NCBI GenBank assembly: GCA_017591395.1
Contig: WEDG01005074.1
Span: forward strand, 62,001-126,000
Direction of reading: 5' to 3'
DNA length: 64,000 bases
Source of the DNA: Schistocephalus solidus
Lineage: Eukaryota; Platyhelminthes; Cestoda; Diphyllobothriidea; Diphyllobothriidae
This document shows, piece after piece, positions 1 through 11,099 of this stretch; positions within the stretch are counted from its first letter, which is position 1, and each line of letters begins with the position of its first letter. The notes under the pieces are model-generated. The model searched no databases. It was not told where the DNA came from and was given only the letters and a program-made list of their open reading frames with translations. A program made the position numbers and the translations under genes.

Positions 1-384
1 GGGCTGCTGTTTTTGCAAACAGTAAAGTAAAACAAAATAAAGAATGGGATTCCAAACCTAATAGCTGACGTTTTTGTTATCATTGTCCCGAAGGTAAACT
101 AGGCAAAATTCATATGTCGCAGAAGTCAAAAAACGAAGGCACAGTGCAAAAAATACAGAAAACACGAACACGGTGTACGTAGAGAGTACAGGTACTCAAT
201 AAAATTAAAATTATTTAGAGGCATACCGAGAAATAACAAGTTGCAAACTTCAAGTAAGCGCGTTATCCTCAGGGGTATGATTAAGATCTCACTCAATCCC
301 ATTCTGTCCACCCATCAGCTTGCTACTGGCGATAGCGAACGTTTTCGCCATAAGACACATGCCACATAAGTTGCAAAAATATGT
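1..384. other. AT-rich DNA, no gene seen
   Basis: No repeat family or protein similarity is recognised here. A short antisense open stretch (126-311) has no recognisable motif and is treated as chance. Confidence 0.5.
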
Positions 385-645
385 GTGCACATCACCATCT
401 TCGCCACCACCAGTACCATAAAAACCATAGTTGTGGACTCGATCCCAACTTGTCTTCATTGCTATCGTATCTTCATATCACACATCGACCTGCGAATCCA
501 CCTCGCTGAAACCAGTGAACCAATGCCGGCTGCCCGATATATCCAGTCATCTGTCCACCTCCAATGTCCGCACTTCGCACGCAAACTCAGTCACCGCATG
601 GGCCTGATCGACCACATGCGCCTCCATGATAGTCTGCGATAAATC
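385..645 (+). pseudogene. LINE ORF C-terminal tail remnant with C2H2-like fingers
   Basis: An 85-codon open frame carries two degenerate C2H2-type fingers. The first reads CLHCYRIFISHIDLRIHLAE (about residues 24-43). The second reads CPHFARKLSHRMGLIDHMRLH (about residues 61-81), followed at once by DSLR and a stop. The R-MGL-HMRLH ending followed within four residues by a stop is, from memory, the C-terminal end of a LINE reverse-transcriptase ORF common in diphyllobothriid tapeworms, whose tail has repeated modules of C-P-H-C, R-T-F-T, S-R-I-G-L-V-G-H-L and R-I-H. Between the two finger parts the usual linker (T-E-T-x-E-P-x-P) survives as LAETSEPMP, and several residues are missing before it. 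The Met start is incidental: the parent ORF would begin kilobases upstream, and no reverse transcriptase is present. This is therefore a 5'-truncated insertion. A free-standing zinc-finger gene is unlikely because the fingers lack proper spacing. Confidence 0.65.
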
Positions 646-779
646 ACCAAAGGCCAAGTCTCCCCGAAGCAAACTTCATCTTTGCAGATAAACCACACAT
701 GCATTTATCTGAAACTCACAATCAACGGGTATGGAATCGGTGTCCCAAACGTAGGTTAGAGGCGTGGTCTTAGACCCTT

Positions 780-1105
780 TCTCCAGTTGGTCTCTAGTGC
801 ACGCAGGTGAAACTCGAGTCACAAACTGCCTTTTGTGTACAAGCCTGAAGACTTGTGTTGGAGTCAGGTTGTGTGTGGCGCGGATCAGGCTTGTGTGGCA
901 CGCGTAGCCACTGCGCCTGACTCCCCCTCCGTCCTCCTTGATTTTATCTTGACACGGGGCCCAGGATGTTCTGTGAAGGTAGAATGTGGTAGACGCTGCG
1001 CAAGTCTACCGTGAGTATGAATTTATTCAGGCGAAATTCACTGTACCTGCACCCATCCTACCGTGGGTTGATTTTGAACACTGTCGAAAACGACGGACGA
1101 ACTTT
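780..1105 (-). repeat. DR1 dispersed repeat copy
   Basis: Read on the minus strand, this begins GTTCGTCCGTCG at about 1102. It then follows the same order of blocks as the other DR1 copies in this window (8918, 30627, 44912, 21620): a GGTGGGTGCAG-like block, a CAGTGA...GCG block, TAGACTTGCG followed by a CTACC-CA-TCT block, then a CAAGA...TCAAG block and a GGAGG(A)CGGAG block. No open frame is conserved between copies, so the family looks non-coding. It is GC-richer than its flanks. Confidence 0.6.
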
Positions 1106-2169
1106 CAGGTATATGCAAATCTCTTGTCTTAAATTAATTGGATCCTGTATCTTCAGTTGAAATACCGAGGCAAATAAGTATTTTTTCGGCAATGGCACTT
1201 AAATTTTATCAACTTGCTTTGAACCCATTTACATTTTGTGATATAAGATTGCTAAATTCACGTGATCTCCTGGGGGGTATCTCAAACGCCGTATTTCATT
1301 AATTATTGTGATCCAATGCACGACAGATATTTTGAGGAAGGTTTCAGAATTTTTTTATACGTGAACTGCAGAATATTTTAAAAGAAGTAAACTTTTATTT
1401 GTGCCTTTCATGAATTTTCAGTTCTGATCACTTATGCGGGTTCCTCTGTAAGACAGAATAACGCTAAGTGGAAAAGCCCAAAAATCGACTTGCAGCTAAA
1501 GTGTCTTTTAGAATTGAGGCAGAATGAAGCTGGTTTATTTTAGTTGAACGTAAAAGCACCCTTGTTGCAGATTTAGCAGGTTTCATTGATCATTGTAACT
1601 GCTCTCAGACAAAAAAGTACTTTAAAAATTCTTGACTTTATAACAGACCGAAAGCCTGAATAAAATGTTTTGAAATTTTCAAACACCGTTTTATGCATCA
1701 ATTTCTAATCACAGTTTCGTTCATTTTGAGCTTCAGGTTAGGGATGAACTTACATTAAAATCTTCTACTGACATAAAACGAAAATGCTGTTTTACTAGTC
1801 GTTTGCTTTATTTTATGATTTCATTGACATATGGAAAATTATGCAGCTGTTCGCAATTGATTACATTCGTATTCCCTCCTTCATTGCTCACAATTAGCAC
1901 TCAAAAGTCAATATTTCTGAACAGAAAAGAGTCGAATAGTTAGGTGTATTAAAGGAATAAGCGGATAAAATAGGTTTCAAAGCTTAAATGGACGTGATCA
2001 GCCTGCTGCAACCCGAGGCATCAAATAAGTGCGTTCTAATCTGATTTTACGCTTCAGTGTTGGATAAGTATTTCCGTGTCATGTATCTATTGGCAGGATC
2101 GATCCAAGAAATTCGTTTCTTATTTTCCCATTATCAGCCAACTAAAAATTGGTCATCGTGTCAAAAAAT
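1106..2169. other. AT-rich DNA, nothing recognised
   Basis: No repeat, RNA or coding signal is visible. The sequence is low-GC with frequent stops in all frames. Confidence 0.5.
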
Positions 2170-2174
2170 GACAG

Positions 2175-2350
2175 CTCGATGATAGTAACCGTCGCTGTTC
2201 ATCACATGAACCATAGCAGGGTGGGTGCAGGGACAGTGAGCTGCGCGTGAAATAGTTCATAGTGACAGTAGACTTGCGTGGCAGCTACCGCACTCTCCAG
2301 TAACATAACACCCCGGGGTCCGCTTTCAAGACCCATGGCGTTTGGGTCTA
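2175..2350 (+). repeat. DR1 dispersed repeat copy, 3'-truncated
   Basis: The start is decayed (ACCGTCG remains near 2188). The following blocks match other DR1 copies well: GGGTGGGTGCAGGGACAGTG, then GCGCGTGA, then TAGACTTGCGTGGCAGCTAC and CGCACTCT, then GGTCCGCTTTCAAGAC. Similarity is lost after about 2350. A 77-codon antisense frame across this copy is a by-product of the repeat. Confidence 0.6.
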
Positions 2351-5300
2351 ACTGATTGCTGACGACTGAGAAGTTATAAATTACAATTCCAACGTACTTT
2401 GTGTTGGCTACGTGTATGTTTTTGTTGAAAGACAAGTGCTATCTTTGCAACTAACCATACAAAAAATCGTTTGCGCGCATCAACCAATTTTCCCATGAAA
2501 TTTAGAAGCAGTCATTTCTGTTTGTAAGCAGTGACCATGCGGAATGGACATATGAAGTTCAAAGTCATATGTCCCAGAAAAGTTGATGATACCTTTGACG
2601 GTAGGTATTGCAGCCATGCATCAGAAGACAGTTCCGCTAAAGGAATGCTAAATGAAAACTTCTTGATGTTTATCAATTCAAATTCAATTCATTAAATTGT
2701 AGCATAATGCCAAGCATGAGCGGTTGATTCAGAGTTCATGTATGTTATTGAAATTTAACGTTAACCTTTTTTAGACGGGAAAAACAATTTGGAGTTATCT
2801 CACCTTAAGATTGCGTCGTACTGAACATCAACTATTCAGTAAAAGGACACCGTCCCGTCAGTATAAATCTAGTCGATGTTCCTCAAGGCGTTAGGATTGA
2901 TGAGTTTAGAAAACATATTGACAAACACTGAAGTGAAATAGCAGTTGATATTTCACCTCCAGTGTTCGTGATCCTATTTTTTAATTGCTTAAGCCAACTT
3001 AGTGGCAATATAAATTACTTAATTGACGTGGAGTTACTTGGGTTTGAAAACACTAGGAAAGCTTCAGAGGAGCCAGTTACTCCTGTTATTTGAGCTAAAC
3101 AGAAGCAAAACATTCTTTAATGTTTTCAAATTATGTCATTGACAAATTTAAAACTGCATTTTAGGGGCTTAGACTTACATGAGGGACATGCAATGTTAGC
3201 ATTTCTGCTGGGTATGCAAAAGAAGGGTCATCAATATGACAGGTAACGTTCCTGTTTGCAAATGCATCTTGTTGCAGCATTCTGAATGTAAATGGCGTCA
3301 ACCAGAGTCAACCAAGCCTATTATTCACATGGACTGAGTGTGGATTTATGGTTTAATTCACAATATTAGCCGGTCATTCCTAGGAGAAAGTCCTAAACTT
3401 TTTAGAGTGAATCTGCACATAAGCAATACTGTCTGAAAATAAATACCTCGGAGCGATGTAGGGTAAATATAACGTTGGTTAAGCTGGCCAGCCTAATCTT
3501 ATTTATTTTATATTTAGTTGGATGTATTCATGCTTACTGTTGCCTGGTCGAACAAAATCCGAATGATTCTCCTATGGTCAAGGTAATGCAACCTTTTATA
3601 GTCTACTTAATAAGCTCAAAACGCTTGTTTTGAATCATTTTAAATTTTGTTCTTATCTGCTGTTTATAATAATTTATTGTGGTTGTTGAAAAAACGACGC
3701 CTTCCGACAGTGAGTATCCACTTGGCTTAAATATCTTGATGTGTGACATAATCGCTCGTTTTTTGCGCAAACTGTCTCAGGTGGAAGAGTCGGGTCCACG
3801 TGATTTAAAATGGTGGCAGCTAAAAGATCTACATCTTTTCTTGTTTAGCTTACGAGAATATTAATGCGTGAACATGGCTAAATAATTTGGAACAAACCTT
3901 TTAAGGTACGGCCGAAACGGTTATATGAATGTGTGTGCTGCCATACATCACCTAGTGAATGTGTGGTACGTACGATGAATAATTAGGTATTTGCAGTCTA
4001 CATCTGCTGAACCAAACAAAATAATTTTTGTATGGCCAAGAAGTTTGCCGAAAATTTGTGGTACAGGTCCAAGCAATCAGTTATTCGTAAAGAAAATCCT
4101 ATTAATGAAAGCAGCCATCAGCGAATAGTATAGGTACCGAAACAAGATTTTAAACTCTAATTGGGATTGTCAACCATATTTTAATTTTAAAATTGTGGTT
4201 TTGTTTGTATTTATTGCTCAGACTAGAAAATATAAATCTTTTCAGCAAATTTCATACAAGTATGAACTGCACATAGCTTGAAAAATACACAAAATCCTAG
4301 TGATGGGAACATAAGAGAGATTTGAAGGGTCATTTAAGCTTTATGCACATTATTTCGAAAGGCTTCCTACAATTTTAGGTCTGGATGACCTGGGAGTGGA
4401 ACACTAATACAGTGGATCATGAAAATCAATGCCGTGTTGTTCTAATTAAGGGCCAAAGCTCTGTAAAATTTCCCTTGGATATGGCGTTCGGTGAGCTATC
4501 CTGATGGCAAAACGGAATATAAACGATTTAAGTTTGTTCGGAGCTGTGGTAAATGTGACTCGCGGGGTTTCAAAAAGCTAAATTCAATCCGTAATCAAGA
4601 ACTATCAACGATAAAAATAAAAAAATGTAAGTTTGAACTGTTTACCAGTGAACCATTCCTCGACCAGAAGTCAGGAAGACATGGCATTTTAGTTCTTTTC
4701 CTGATGATCATTCCGCATTAAATTCTATTGGTCAAAACACCGAGCTCATACCTCGTCGGTTTCAGTCACGAATATAAAAGGCTTCGTTGTTCCGGTTAGT
4801 GGTTTTGGTTTCAGTGTCTGACATCTGCAAGTAAGTTGGGTGTAGTCCCTCCAGTTCCTCTAGTTTTTGATGATTGTTCACAGGAATGCTGGAAACTCGC
4901 AGGACACTAGAGCATTACCCCGAGGTAAGGCCTAAAAACCCACCTTATATCCTGAAATCGGGCCAATTAGGGAAAGGCACAGACATATTTACGCAAATAT
5001 ACCGCATCTTTATCATATTTTCTTTTCCCTAAAATTAGGCCTACCTCGATGAATGTAGTGGAAATTTGAATAGGTTGACCTGTTACAAAAAACGGAGAAA
5101 GCTGCTTGTTTCAAAAAAAACTAAGACGCTAGCCATTGACCAATAGTATGCTGAATGTTTTGTGTTGACGGAAAGACGAAGGCATTGAGATAGATGATGG
5201 TACTGAACTATTTTTAACTCCTTTTTTTCCATTGCCTTTCGCCAACTTAATCAGCCCCAACCTTGAAGAGAACACGAACTGGCTGTTTAAAAGTCATTTT

Positions 5301-6005
5301 AGAATTACCATTTTCAAAAGCCCAGAAGCCCAGAACATTAAACTTGTCTTCTTGAACTGTTACTGTGCTCTAAAAGATTGGTTCGCAATCTATCTCAAAT
5401 AAGATATCACTTTGGTCCTAAATTTAATTTTGATTTAAGTGTCAGAAAATTTCATTATGTAGGTTATGAGAATTTGAACCACATACTATGTTATCACTCC
5501 TGTTGATCTAATCTATAAAAACCGACAACTGATATTCAAATGAATTATTTCCATAAATTTTAGATATATGTCTATGAACTGACCTCCTGTCTATTATAAC
5601 ATAAATCAGGCCATGACGACAAGCTAAGACATTTCAGGTAGTCAGTAAGAAGGCGTTTATAAGAGGTGAATTAAACGCATGTGCATTTACTTTAACATTA
5701 GATTGAAAGGTATCTTAGACTATCGAAATCCATATTCACGGTCCAATGGTGGAGCAGCAGTGTTCAGGGATTAATTTTGTTAAGCTGCACATAAAAAATG
5801 TCGATTTCAAAATAATACAGGTCAGTGTCACACTATTTCAATAAACTGCGGCTTTTCTAGACGTGCTTGATCTTTATGTAAGTACTTGAATTTACGAACT
5901 GAACGAGGAGTATAGTAGTGGGCAAATATTGCAAGCAAAAATGGAGAACCAAGGTAAGAAAACTGAAAAATCATTTCGTAAATATCATAAAGCTATTGAA
6001 TCGCA
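2351..6005. other. AT-rich DNA without recognisable genes
   Basis: Several short open stretches occur (for example 3679-3864 and 4491-4721). None has a domain, splice context or compositional shift that would support it. No repeat family seen elsewhere in the window was found here. Confidence 0.45.
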
Positions 6006-6019
6006 TACCTAATGTCCTG

Positions 6020-6330
6020 TCACCCACTACAACCTCCACTTCCGTTACTACAACCACCCCTTGAACCAGTAACGCAGCCTCGATTTCAACCCATCACCTT
6101 TTCGATTGCATCCTAACCTCAGGCAGTGGCCTGGTTGGTCACGTGCAAATCCATCGCACTGCGGTAGGCAAACCAAAGCCAGGAGCCCATATATACGCCC
6201 GTCTGCTGTTAAACACTGTATTTCAAACCCCATCAACTCAACCCACCTAACAACCTCTACACCACATACAAACCTGCCCTCGCCACTCGCCGCAAGTACA
6301 GCACATGCACTTCTCATGACAGCGGGAAGC
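6020..6330 (+). pseudogene. LINE finger-tail remnant, degenerate
   Basis: Reading from 6110 in a frame different from the longest open frame gives a recognisable relic of the same LINE tail as at 385-645 and 9814-10225. The stretch GSGLVGHVQIHRTAVGKPKP, followed by GAHIY, corresponds to the module S-R-I-G-L-V-G-H-L-R-I-H-R-T-E-T-G-E-P-x-P-G-A-x-x-Y. The zinc-ligand cysteines before it are reduced to one (DCILTS). The ACC/CCA-rich stretch upstream (6026-6090) fits the Thr/Pro/Ser-rich linker that separates fingers in this family. The overlapping 94- and 108-codon frames are in other frames and are not the original coding sense. Confidence 0.55.
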
Positions 6331-6432
6331 ATGTTCGCTGGTGCAATCTGGTGCTCAACCAGACCATCTGTATCCCATACGAAAATAGATCAGTGCAGCC
6401 CCATCAGCCGCTGCGTATACTTCCCATATTAG

Positions 6433-7375
6433 ATGGCTGATCAGCTCGAAAATTGAACTGATATCTGGACGAGGGAAGAGAGAGTAAGGTCTACTCTGGA
6501 TAATCTACCCATTAACTATAAAAGCTGACACACTTTAAAGCTAGCAGGATAGATGATGGCGATGCGGAGTCCATAACCGCTTTAAGGGCATACGTTTTCA
6601 TCCCAAATACAAATGATAGACAACTGGTCACATGTGCGTTTAGGGGACGAGAATCGAGACATCCCACAGTTGGAACGCATTAGTTAAGGCGGAGTTCAAT
6701 CACCAACTTCCTGGGTTCTCACTGGGTGCTCCATTTATATTTTCGTCGTTAATTTTATCGACTTTAGGATGTCATTGACCGTTCCCTTAACTTTACTCAC
6801 GGGGTAAGTCTATTGCTTTTCGAGCGAATGTTCTGCTTGGACTGAAAAATACCAGTTTGCAAAAGTAAAGGAAAGTTGTATATCAAAGTTTAGAGCACAG
6901 CTAGCATAAAATATAGACAATGATTTCCCTTATTGGGCACGGCCACATTTTAGAAAACAAGAAATGCAGGCATCCAAAGCTATTGTATTTATTTCCCGAG
7001 GATATATACTCAAGATTTAACTTTTTAAGATTACGAATATCTTTTTTTAAACCCTCATGTGATTGCTGCCCATCAATCTGGCTTTAGTACGGGTGTGATG
7101 TCCATCTTTGATTTTGGTTTGAAGCTGAGCTCTGGTTTTGGTCATTTTGGCCTACCAGGCAGTCACATGGAGGCTGGTAATATAGGTACAATTAAATTAT
7201 CGACAAGCCAAGTAGGACTGGAATGGTCATTTCTGGCCAAAAATGCCCATTACTTTCTCCATGTTCTTGTCAGCAATTCCATGCTGCCTATACTACTCTG
7301 GGGCCCTAAATAGAGTCCCAAGGCACACAGAGTCGAGTCGACCCCACTATTTGTGAGCGTTCCTCAATTTCATCC
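6433..7375. other. No recognisable feature
   Basis: No repeat family, RNA or convincing coding region was seen. An 84-codon open stretch at 7059-7313 has no recognisable motif. Confidence 0.45.
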
Positions 7376-7378
7376 GAA

Positions 7379-7565
7379 AGGACGAGTTCTTGGCTCGACG
7401 TTTAGAGCGTTGAACTTCCAACCAAGTGAACACGGATTCAAACCTCAGGGTTTGCAAACCCGAATTTGAGTATAACTGGCTAATGCCTGTTAATAAGCCA
7501 GAAATAACCATTCTAGTCTCCCTTATCTCTGTTGGTAATGTCATTCAGTCTACAATTGGATCGGT
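7379..7565 (+). mobile_element. tRNA-headed SINE copy with hammerhead-like body
   Basis: A tRNA-like head carries an A-box-like block (TGGCTCGACGTTTAGAGC, 7391-7408) and a B-box-like block (GGATTCAAACCTC, 7434-7446). The body then reads TATAACTGG...TTAATAAGCCAGAAAT, shared with copies at 22140-22340, 58640-58825 and 58880-59060. Inside the body AACTGG (7474-7479) can pair with CTAGT (7513-7517), enclosing a decayed core (CTAATGC for CTGATGA) and an intact GAAA (7501-7504). This is the layout of a hammerhead ribozyme with helix I closing the motif. The 65- and 113-codon frames here are chance products of the SINE. Pol III transcription is inferred from the boxes only. Confidence 0.65.
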
Positions 7566-7569
7566 TGGC

Positions 7570-8900
7570 AGAGGCCAATCATTAATATTTCGTGTTGCAC
7601 CCGGCAGCGAATTAAAACTGGTAGATATAATGATATATGGTCCTGTCAAATCAAGAAATGATCTGATAGTCAAACACAAGGTAATTAACGTCCAGAGCTT
7701 ATGTGCGTTGACCGACATGGGCAAGCAAGTTAGAACTGTTCATTCGAATTCTCATTGTCTTCGCTAGCGATCCTTCATAATGAAATCTCTTAGTCACTAC
7801 TAACATTGAATTGTTGCCGGGTGCCAGACATTGTTTTCCAAATGATACATTTGAATGGGCACCAATAAAACATGACTTCATGGATGGGCACAGGACACAG
7901 CACCTTTAGGATGATGCTAGATTTTACATTTTGCACCTTTTTGTTAAAATGCATTTGCTGGTTCGCCTCCCACTGTCCAGCATATTAATAAAGAATTTAT
8001 CTTTTTCTTTCACTCGCAAAATGTGCTAGTCTAAGGCCGGCAAAAAAGACCTTAAATAGGTTGGTTAGCAATAGAAAAAGCAGGGGAAAAAACCGGTTTA
8101 CTGTTGACCTCCAGCTTAACCGTATCCTTGAACAAATGCTAACACTAATTTCTCTAGAATTTGGCAACCGGACATCTTTATTACGGAGGAAATTGTTATT
8201 CCTCACTTTCTAGGTGGAAGCAATCTATTTCTATGCATCTAAAGCCTAACTCTTTTAACTTCTAGGTATTATTCGCATGTCTGTTTCAGACTGGGTGAAC
8301 TCTCATATGCACATTCAAATTTAACTTTGGAAGCAATGCAAGGACTTAATTGTATAAGTTTTAGTCAATTTATAAACCATGTTGGCAAACAAATGGCCTT
8401 TCTCCAAATTGCTTAAAGCTGCTTTCCTAATTTACGTGTTTAAAGCTACTGACATGTTAAAAATGGAGAGGTTGGCAGTAATTGATGGTTATATAAATAT
8501 ATATTCCTGATAAATTGCCTCACACCATCTTTCAGACCACTCGAACCCTCGTGCTCAAAAACATGAACTGTTTGCGTCCCGAGGGTCAATAATAAGTGAA
8601 CGTATATTGCTCTGCACATATAGTAATATTGGCTTCGAAACCTCATACGTAGAATCATTTTCTTAAATTCTGTGATCGCAGTTTTGACCCTTACCATCAG
8701 TAAAGGCATTTTGCCTGTGTTCAGTTAATTCAGCATATCTGACTCCTAGGCAGCAATTTGAAACACGATGTTGAAAACACGAAAATAAGTATGCAGGTCA
8801 AAACAAGCGTGGTATTTATAGGAGTTCAGTAGCATCGCTTTTGTATGTAAGCGTAAGTTGGAAAGCATGAAATGGTACAATGTGTCCTTTACAAGGACAG
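7570..8900. other. No recognisable feature
   Basis: AT-rich DNA with short open stretches in several frames, such as 8446-8709 antisense. No domain, repeat family or RNA structure was recognised. Confidence 0.4.
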
Positions 8901-8909
8901 GCATTAACA

Positions 8910-9330
8910 ATATATCAGTTCGACCGTCGAGTTCCACGATGTCCACCAGCATGGTGGTGCAGGGACTGGCTTGGGCTGGATTATAGAGAGCAGAATTGCA
9001 CTGCATCTACATCACTCCCTGTTCCATTCCTCATCTGGGCCCGTTTTCAAGACAGATTCAAGAATACCAGAGATGAGAGAGGGCGCAGGCCCAAGCACTG
9101 TGGTCCACTACAAGAAAGGGCACAACAAAAAAATGGGGGTGTTGGTGGCTTGGATCCCAGCTGAGTGGGAGTGGCATGAAGTCCACATTAAGAAGAAGTC
9201 ATTGGAGCTTGACTCTCAGTCCGCGGGACTGAGTTATCCCGTCGGCTGGCAGCCTTCCAAGCTACGGCGTTTAGCGCACTGTGACGGCTTCAAGCGCGTT
9301 AGATTGCTTGCAGTGAGGAAAATGCGATGA
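8910..9330 (+). repeat. DR1 dispersed repeat, longest plus-strand copy
   Basis: Begins GTTCGACCGTCG at 8918 and can be followed block by block to about 9300. The blocks are a GTGGTGCAGGGAC block, GGGCCCGTTTTCAAGACAGA followed by TTCAAGAATACC, GAGAGGGCGCAGG, TGAGTGGGAGTGGCATGAAG followed by TCCACATTAAGAAG, and GGGACTGAGTTATCCCGTC followed by GGCTGGCAGCC. The same order occurs on the minus strand at 44480-44915. Overlapping open frames (94 and 119 codons) are not shared by other copies and are not considered genes. Confidence 0.7.
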
Positions 9331-9813
9331 GCCGTCAACCTCACTCTCTCACACCCGCAATATGAGGCAGCCGTCCTATCCGGTCAGTTGTCTGATGCGG
9401 AAGTGGGCGCAGTGGCTGACAGGGCTAGCGAACACGTCTGCACACGCCACCCCCCTTGACACCAACACCAGGATTAGCAAAACCAGAGGGTAAGCAGGAG
9501 CCATCGCCATCTGACTCGCAGTTCACTGGTCGGCCACTCAACACAGAACACACACTGGGCTGACGGCGTGAGCTGGTATAATGCGCCAGTAAGCGGTCTT
9601 TCAAGCCACGACTTTTGGTAAACCGTGATAGTCTCAGGCTTGGATCATCCTTGCAGAAGAGGGGTCACCTGGATAAGTATTCGAGGATGATGCTTGCCTC
9701 TCAGAGAGAGAGGTGCTAGTTGGAAACACGTTTTGTATGGTGTTGCGTGTGATCGTGCGTGCTGTAGAGGCCAATGAGGAGAGATGTGTTAATGTGCTAT
9801 AGCCGTTGGTGTT
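9331..9813 (-). other. Probable 3' untranslated flank of the antisense LINE remnant
   Basis: GC-richer DNA lying between a DR1 copy and the stop codon of the antisense LINE tail at 9814. Reading on the minus strand it sits where the LINE 3' untranslated region would be, at least in its part near 9600-9813. No coding potential is apparent. The left part (9331-9590) may instead extend DR1; the junction cannot be placed by eye. Confidence 0.35.
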
Positions 9814-10225
9814 CTATCCAAGGTTTTCATAGAGCCCTATGTGGCCTAAAAGGTCCATGCGGAGACCGTGCCGACGATTGAGGCAGGTGCAGTGGGTGTA
9901 TTTCGGTACTCTTGACACTGGTTTTCTGGTTTCTGTGCGATGGATTCTTAAGTGACCGATCAGGCCGATGCGTGATGTGCATGTGCGGTGACAATGTTGA
10001 CAGGATAATTCGGGAGGGGCTGAGTTCGTGGGAGTTGTGTTGCTGATACTGTAGGTCGCGTTCATGGTAGGACTGGTGATGGGAGGGGTAATGGGGGCGC
10101 AGGACGTGTCGACATCACGGTGGATTCCGCTTATGCAGGTGCGAATGTGACCAATCAGACTGAGGGTTTGTGTGAATGTTCGGGGCAGTAAGGGCAGTGG
10201 GATCGCACGCGGGGACTGTACGACA
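9814..10225 (-). pseudogene. LINE ORF C-terminal tail with three C2H2-like fingers
   Basis: This is the best preserved LINE tail in the window, at the end of a 203-codon antisense open frame. In coding order there are three fingers. The first is a finger whose CPYC pair is split by a frameshift and which continues RTFTQTLSLIGHIRT. After a Thr/Pro/Ser-rich linker comes a nearly intact finger, CQHCHRTCTSRIGLIGHLRI followed by H. Then comes the linker RTETRKPVSRVPKY, and a decayed third finger ending LLGHIGLYENLG and stop. The final HIGLYENLG stop corresponds to HMRLHDSLR stop at 627-642. The first 65 or so residues of the open frame (upstream of about 10225) do not resemble the family and look like non-LINE DNA read by chance, so the insertion is 5'-truncated near there. 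In related elements the fingers follow the reverse transcriptase and probably bind template nucleic acid; no such role can apply to this broken copy. Confidence 0.7.
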
Positions 10226-10489
10226 GTCACATCGTGACAAACCACCGATAACTGAAGGTGTCCCAACAAAAACCGTAAGCAGCTAATGCTAATCTGTTTT
10301 GCCAGACAAATACAGTGAAAGAGGAGCGTGAAATGGAAATAAATGACACTTGCCAGAATTTCAGTGAAAATAACCCCCAAAGTTGACCAGTTAAAGACTT
10401 CAATCTGACCGGGGTTGTCAATCACTGAACTGCTTCCATTGTATGAATATCCGTCTAAAATCTTCGTGAAATTTTATTGCTATCCGAGC
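10226..10489. other. Junction DNA between LINE and Penelope remnants
   Basis: Short stretch between two antisense retroelement fragments. No family is recognised. An AATAAA-like block on the minus strand (TTTATT near 10470 on the plus strand) could be a polyadenylation signal for the antisense Penelope tail. Confidence 0.3.
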
Positions 10490-11081
10490 AAGGGGAATGA
10501 GGAAAGAGGGGTGTGTATGATAAGAGTTAAGTCGGTGGTGTGACAGCTAATTGGGACACGCAGTGGACGTTGGTGCTTGTAAAATTTTACATTTTGTCTC
10601 CCATGATTACATACTCTAAGATTGCCAATACAAGCGTAACTATGAATCCCAGGAAGTAATTGAGAAGAAGTAGATGCGATCGCTGGGACATGAGCTTTAT
10701 TCACCTGACGGTTTGGATTCCAACCCGAACCCATCATCAGGGACAGTATCAAATACGGGTAATTCCTACACAGTGAGTTGCAATATTTATAGGATACCTT
10801 TACTATGCTAATGCACGCCTACGGCAATTAAAGTCTTCCCCTTCAGCGATGACGACCGTGCTCTGGTGCGCTTATTCTTTGATGACCGGCATGCAGGTCT
10901 TTATCCACTGAAATTTCGTCACCCGTGTTGCATTGTATTTGTCACTTTCCTGAACGTTTTGGTTTTTAGGCAACCAAAATCTTTGCAACAGACGATGACA
11001 TCGAGAAAGGCCAACTGGTTGCTTTCTTCTTCTTCGATCGTGAATTGTATGCCGAGAAGACGCTGTTGAGACGTTCTTTAA
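10490..11081 (-). mobile_element. Penelope-like element copy, internally deleted, antisense
   Basis: The minus strand reads a piece of Penelope-like reverse transcriptase C-terminus from about 11081 to 10930. It then jumps directly to the element's 3' region (from about 10925, including TAAGCGCACCAGAG and CGTCATCGCTGAAGG shared with 12036-12074), followed by the non-coding tail. The plus copy at 11100-12345 has about 750 bp between these two points, which encode the GIY-YIG endonuclease. This copy has lost them. The reverse transcriptase piece contains EEESNQLAFLDVIVCCKDFG in one frame, with a frameshift before it. The tail carries CTGATGATGGGTTC and AATAAAGCTCATGTCCCAGC-type blocks. Confidence 0.75.
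10705..10745 (-). ncRNA. Degenerate hammerhead-like motif in Penelope tail
   Basis: On the minus strand CTGATGA (10740-10734) is followed by a six-base-pair stem, GGGTTC pairing with GAATCC around loop GGGTTG, then CAAAC where a hammerhead needs GAAAC, then GTCAGG. Core, stem II and the GTC next to the expected cleavage point are in hammerhead order. The G-to-C change in GAAA should impair cleavage. Hammerheads in Penelope-like elements are established knowledge; assignment of this copy is by motif only. Confidence 0.5.
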
Positions 11082-11099
11082 ACGTGAGCACCTGACCCG
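11082..11099. other. Short spacer at the centre of the Penelope head-to-head pair
   Basis: The sequences TGTTGAGACGTTCTTT (11064-11079) and AAAGAACGTCTCAACA (11104-11119) are exact reverse complements. About 24 bp between them is not repeated. It marks the axis of the inverted pair. Confidence 0.7.

Noticed and set aside
385..645. Functional C2H2 transcription-factor gene.
   Set aside because: Fingers are incomplete and the ending matches the LINE tail shared with 9814-10225.
4695..4720. CTGATGATC near 4701 as a hammerhead core.
   Set aside because: No stem II or GAAA follows.
10226..10425. N-terminal third of the 203-codon antisense frame as part of a zinc-finger protein.
   Set aside because: It has no resemblance to the LINE tail; the frame simply stays open upstream of the insertion.
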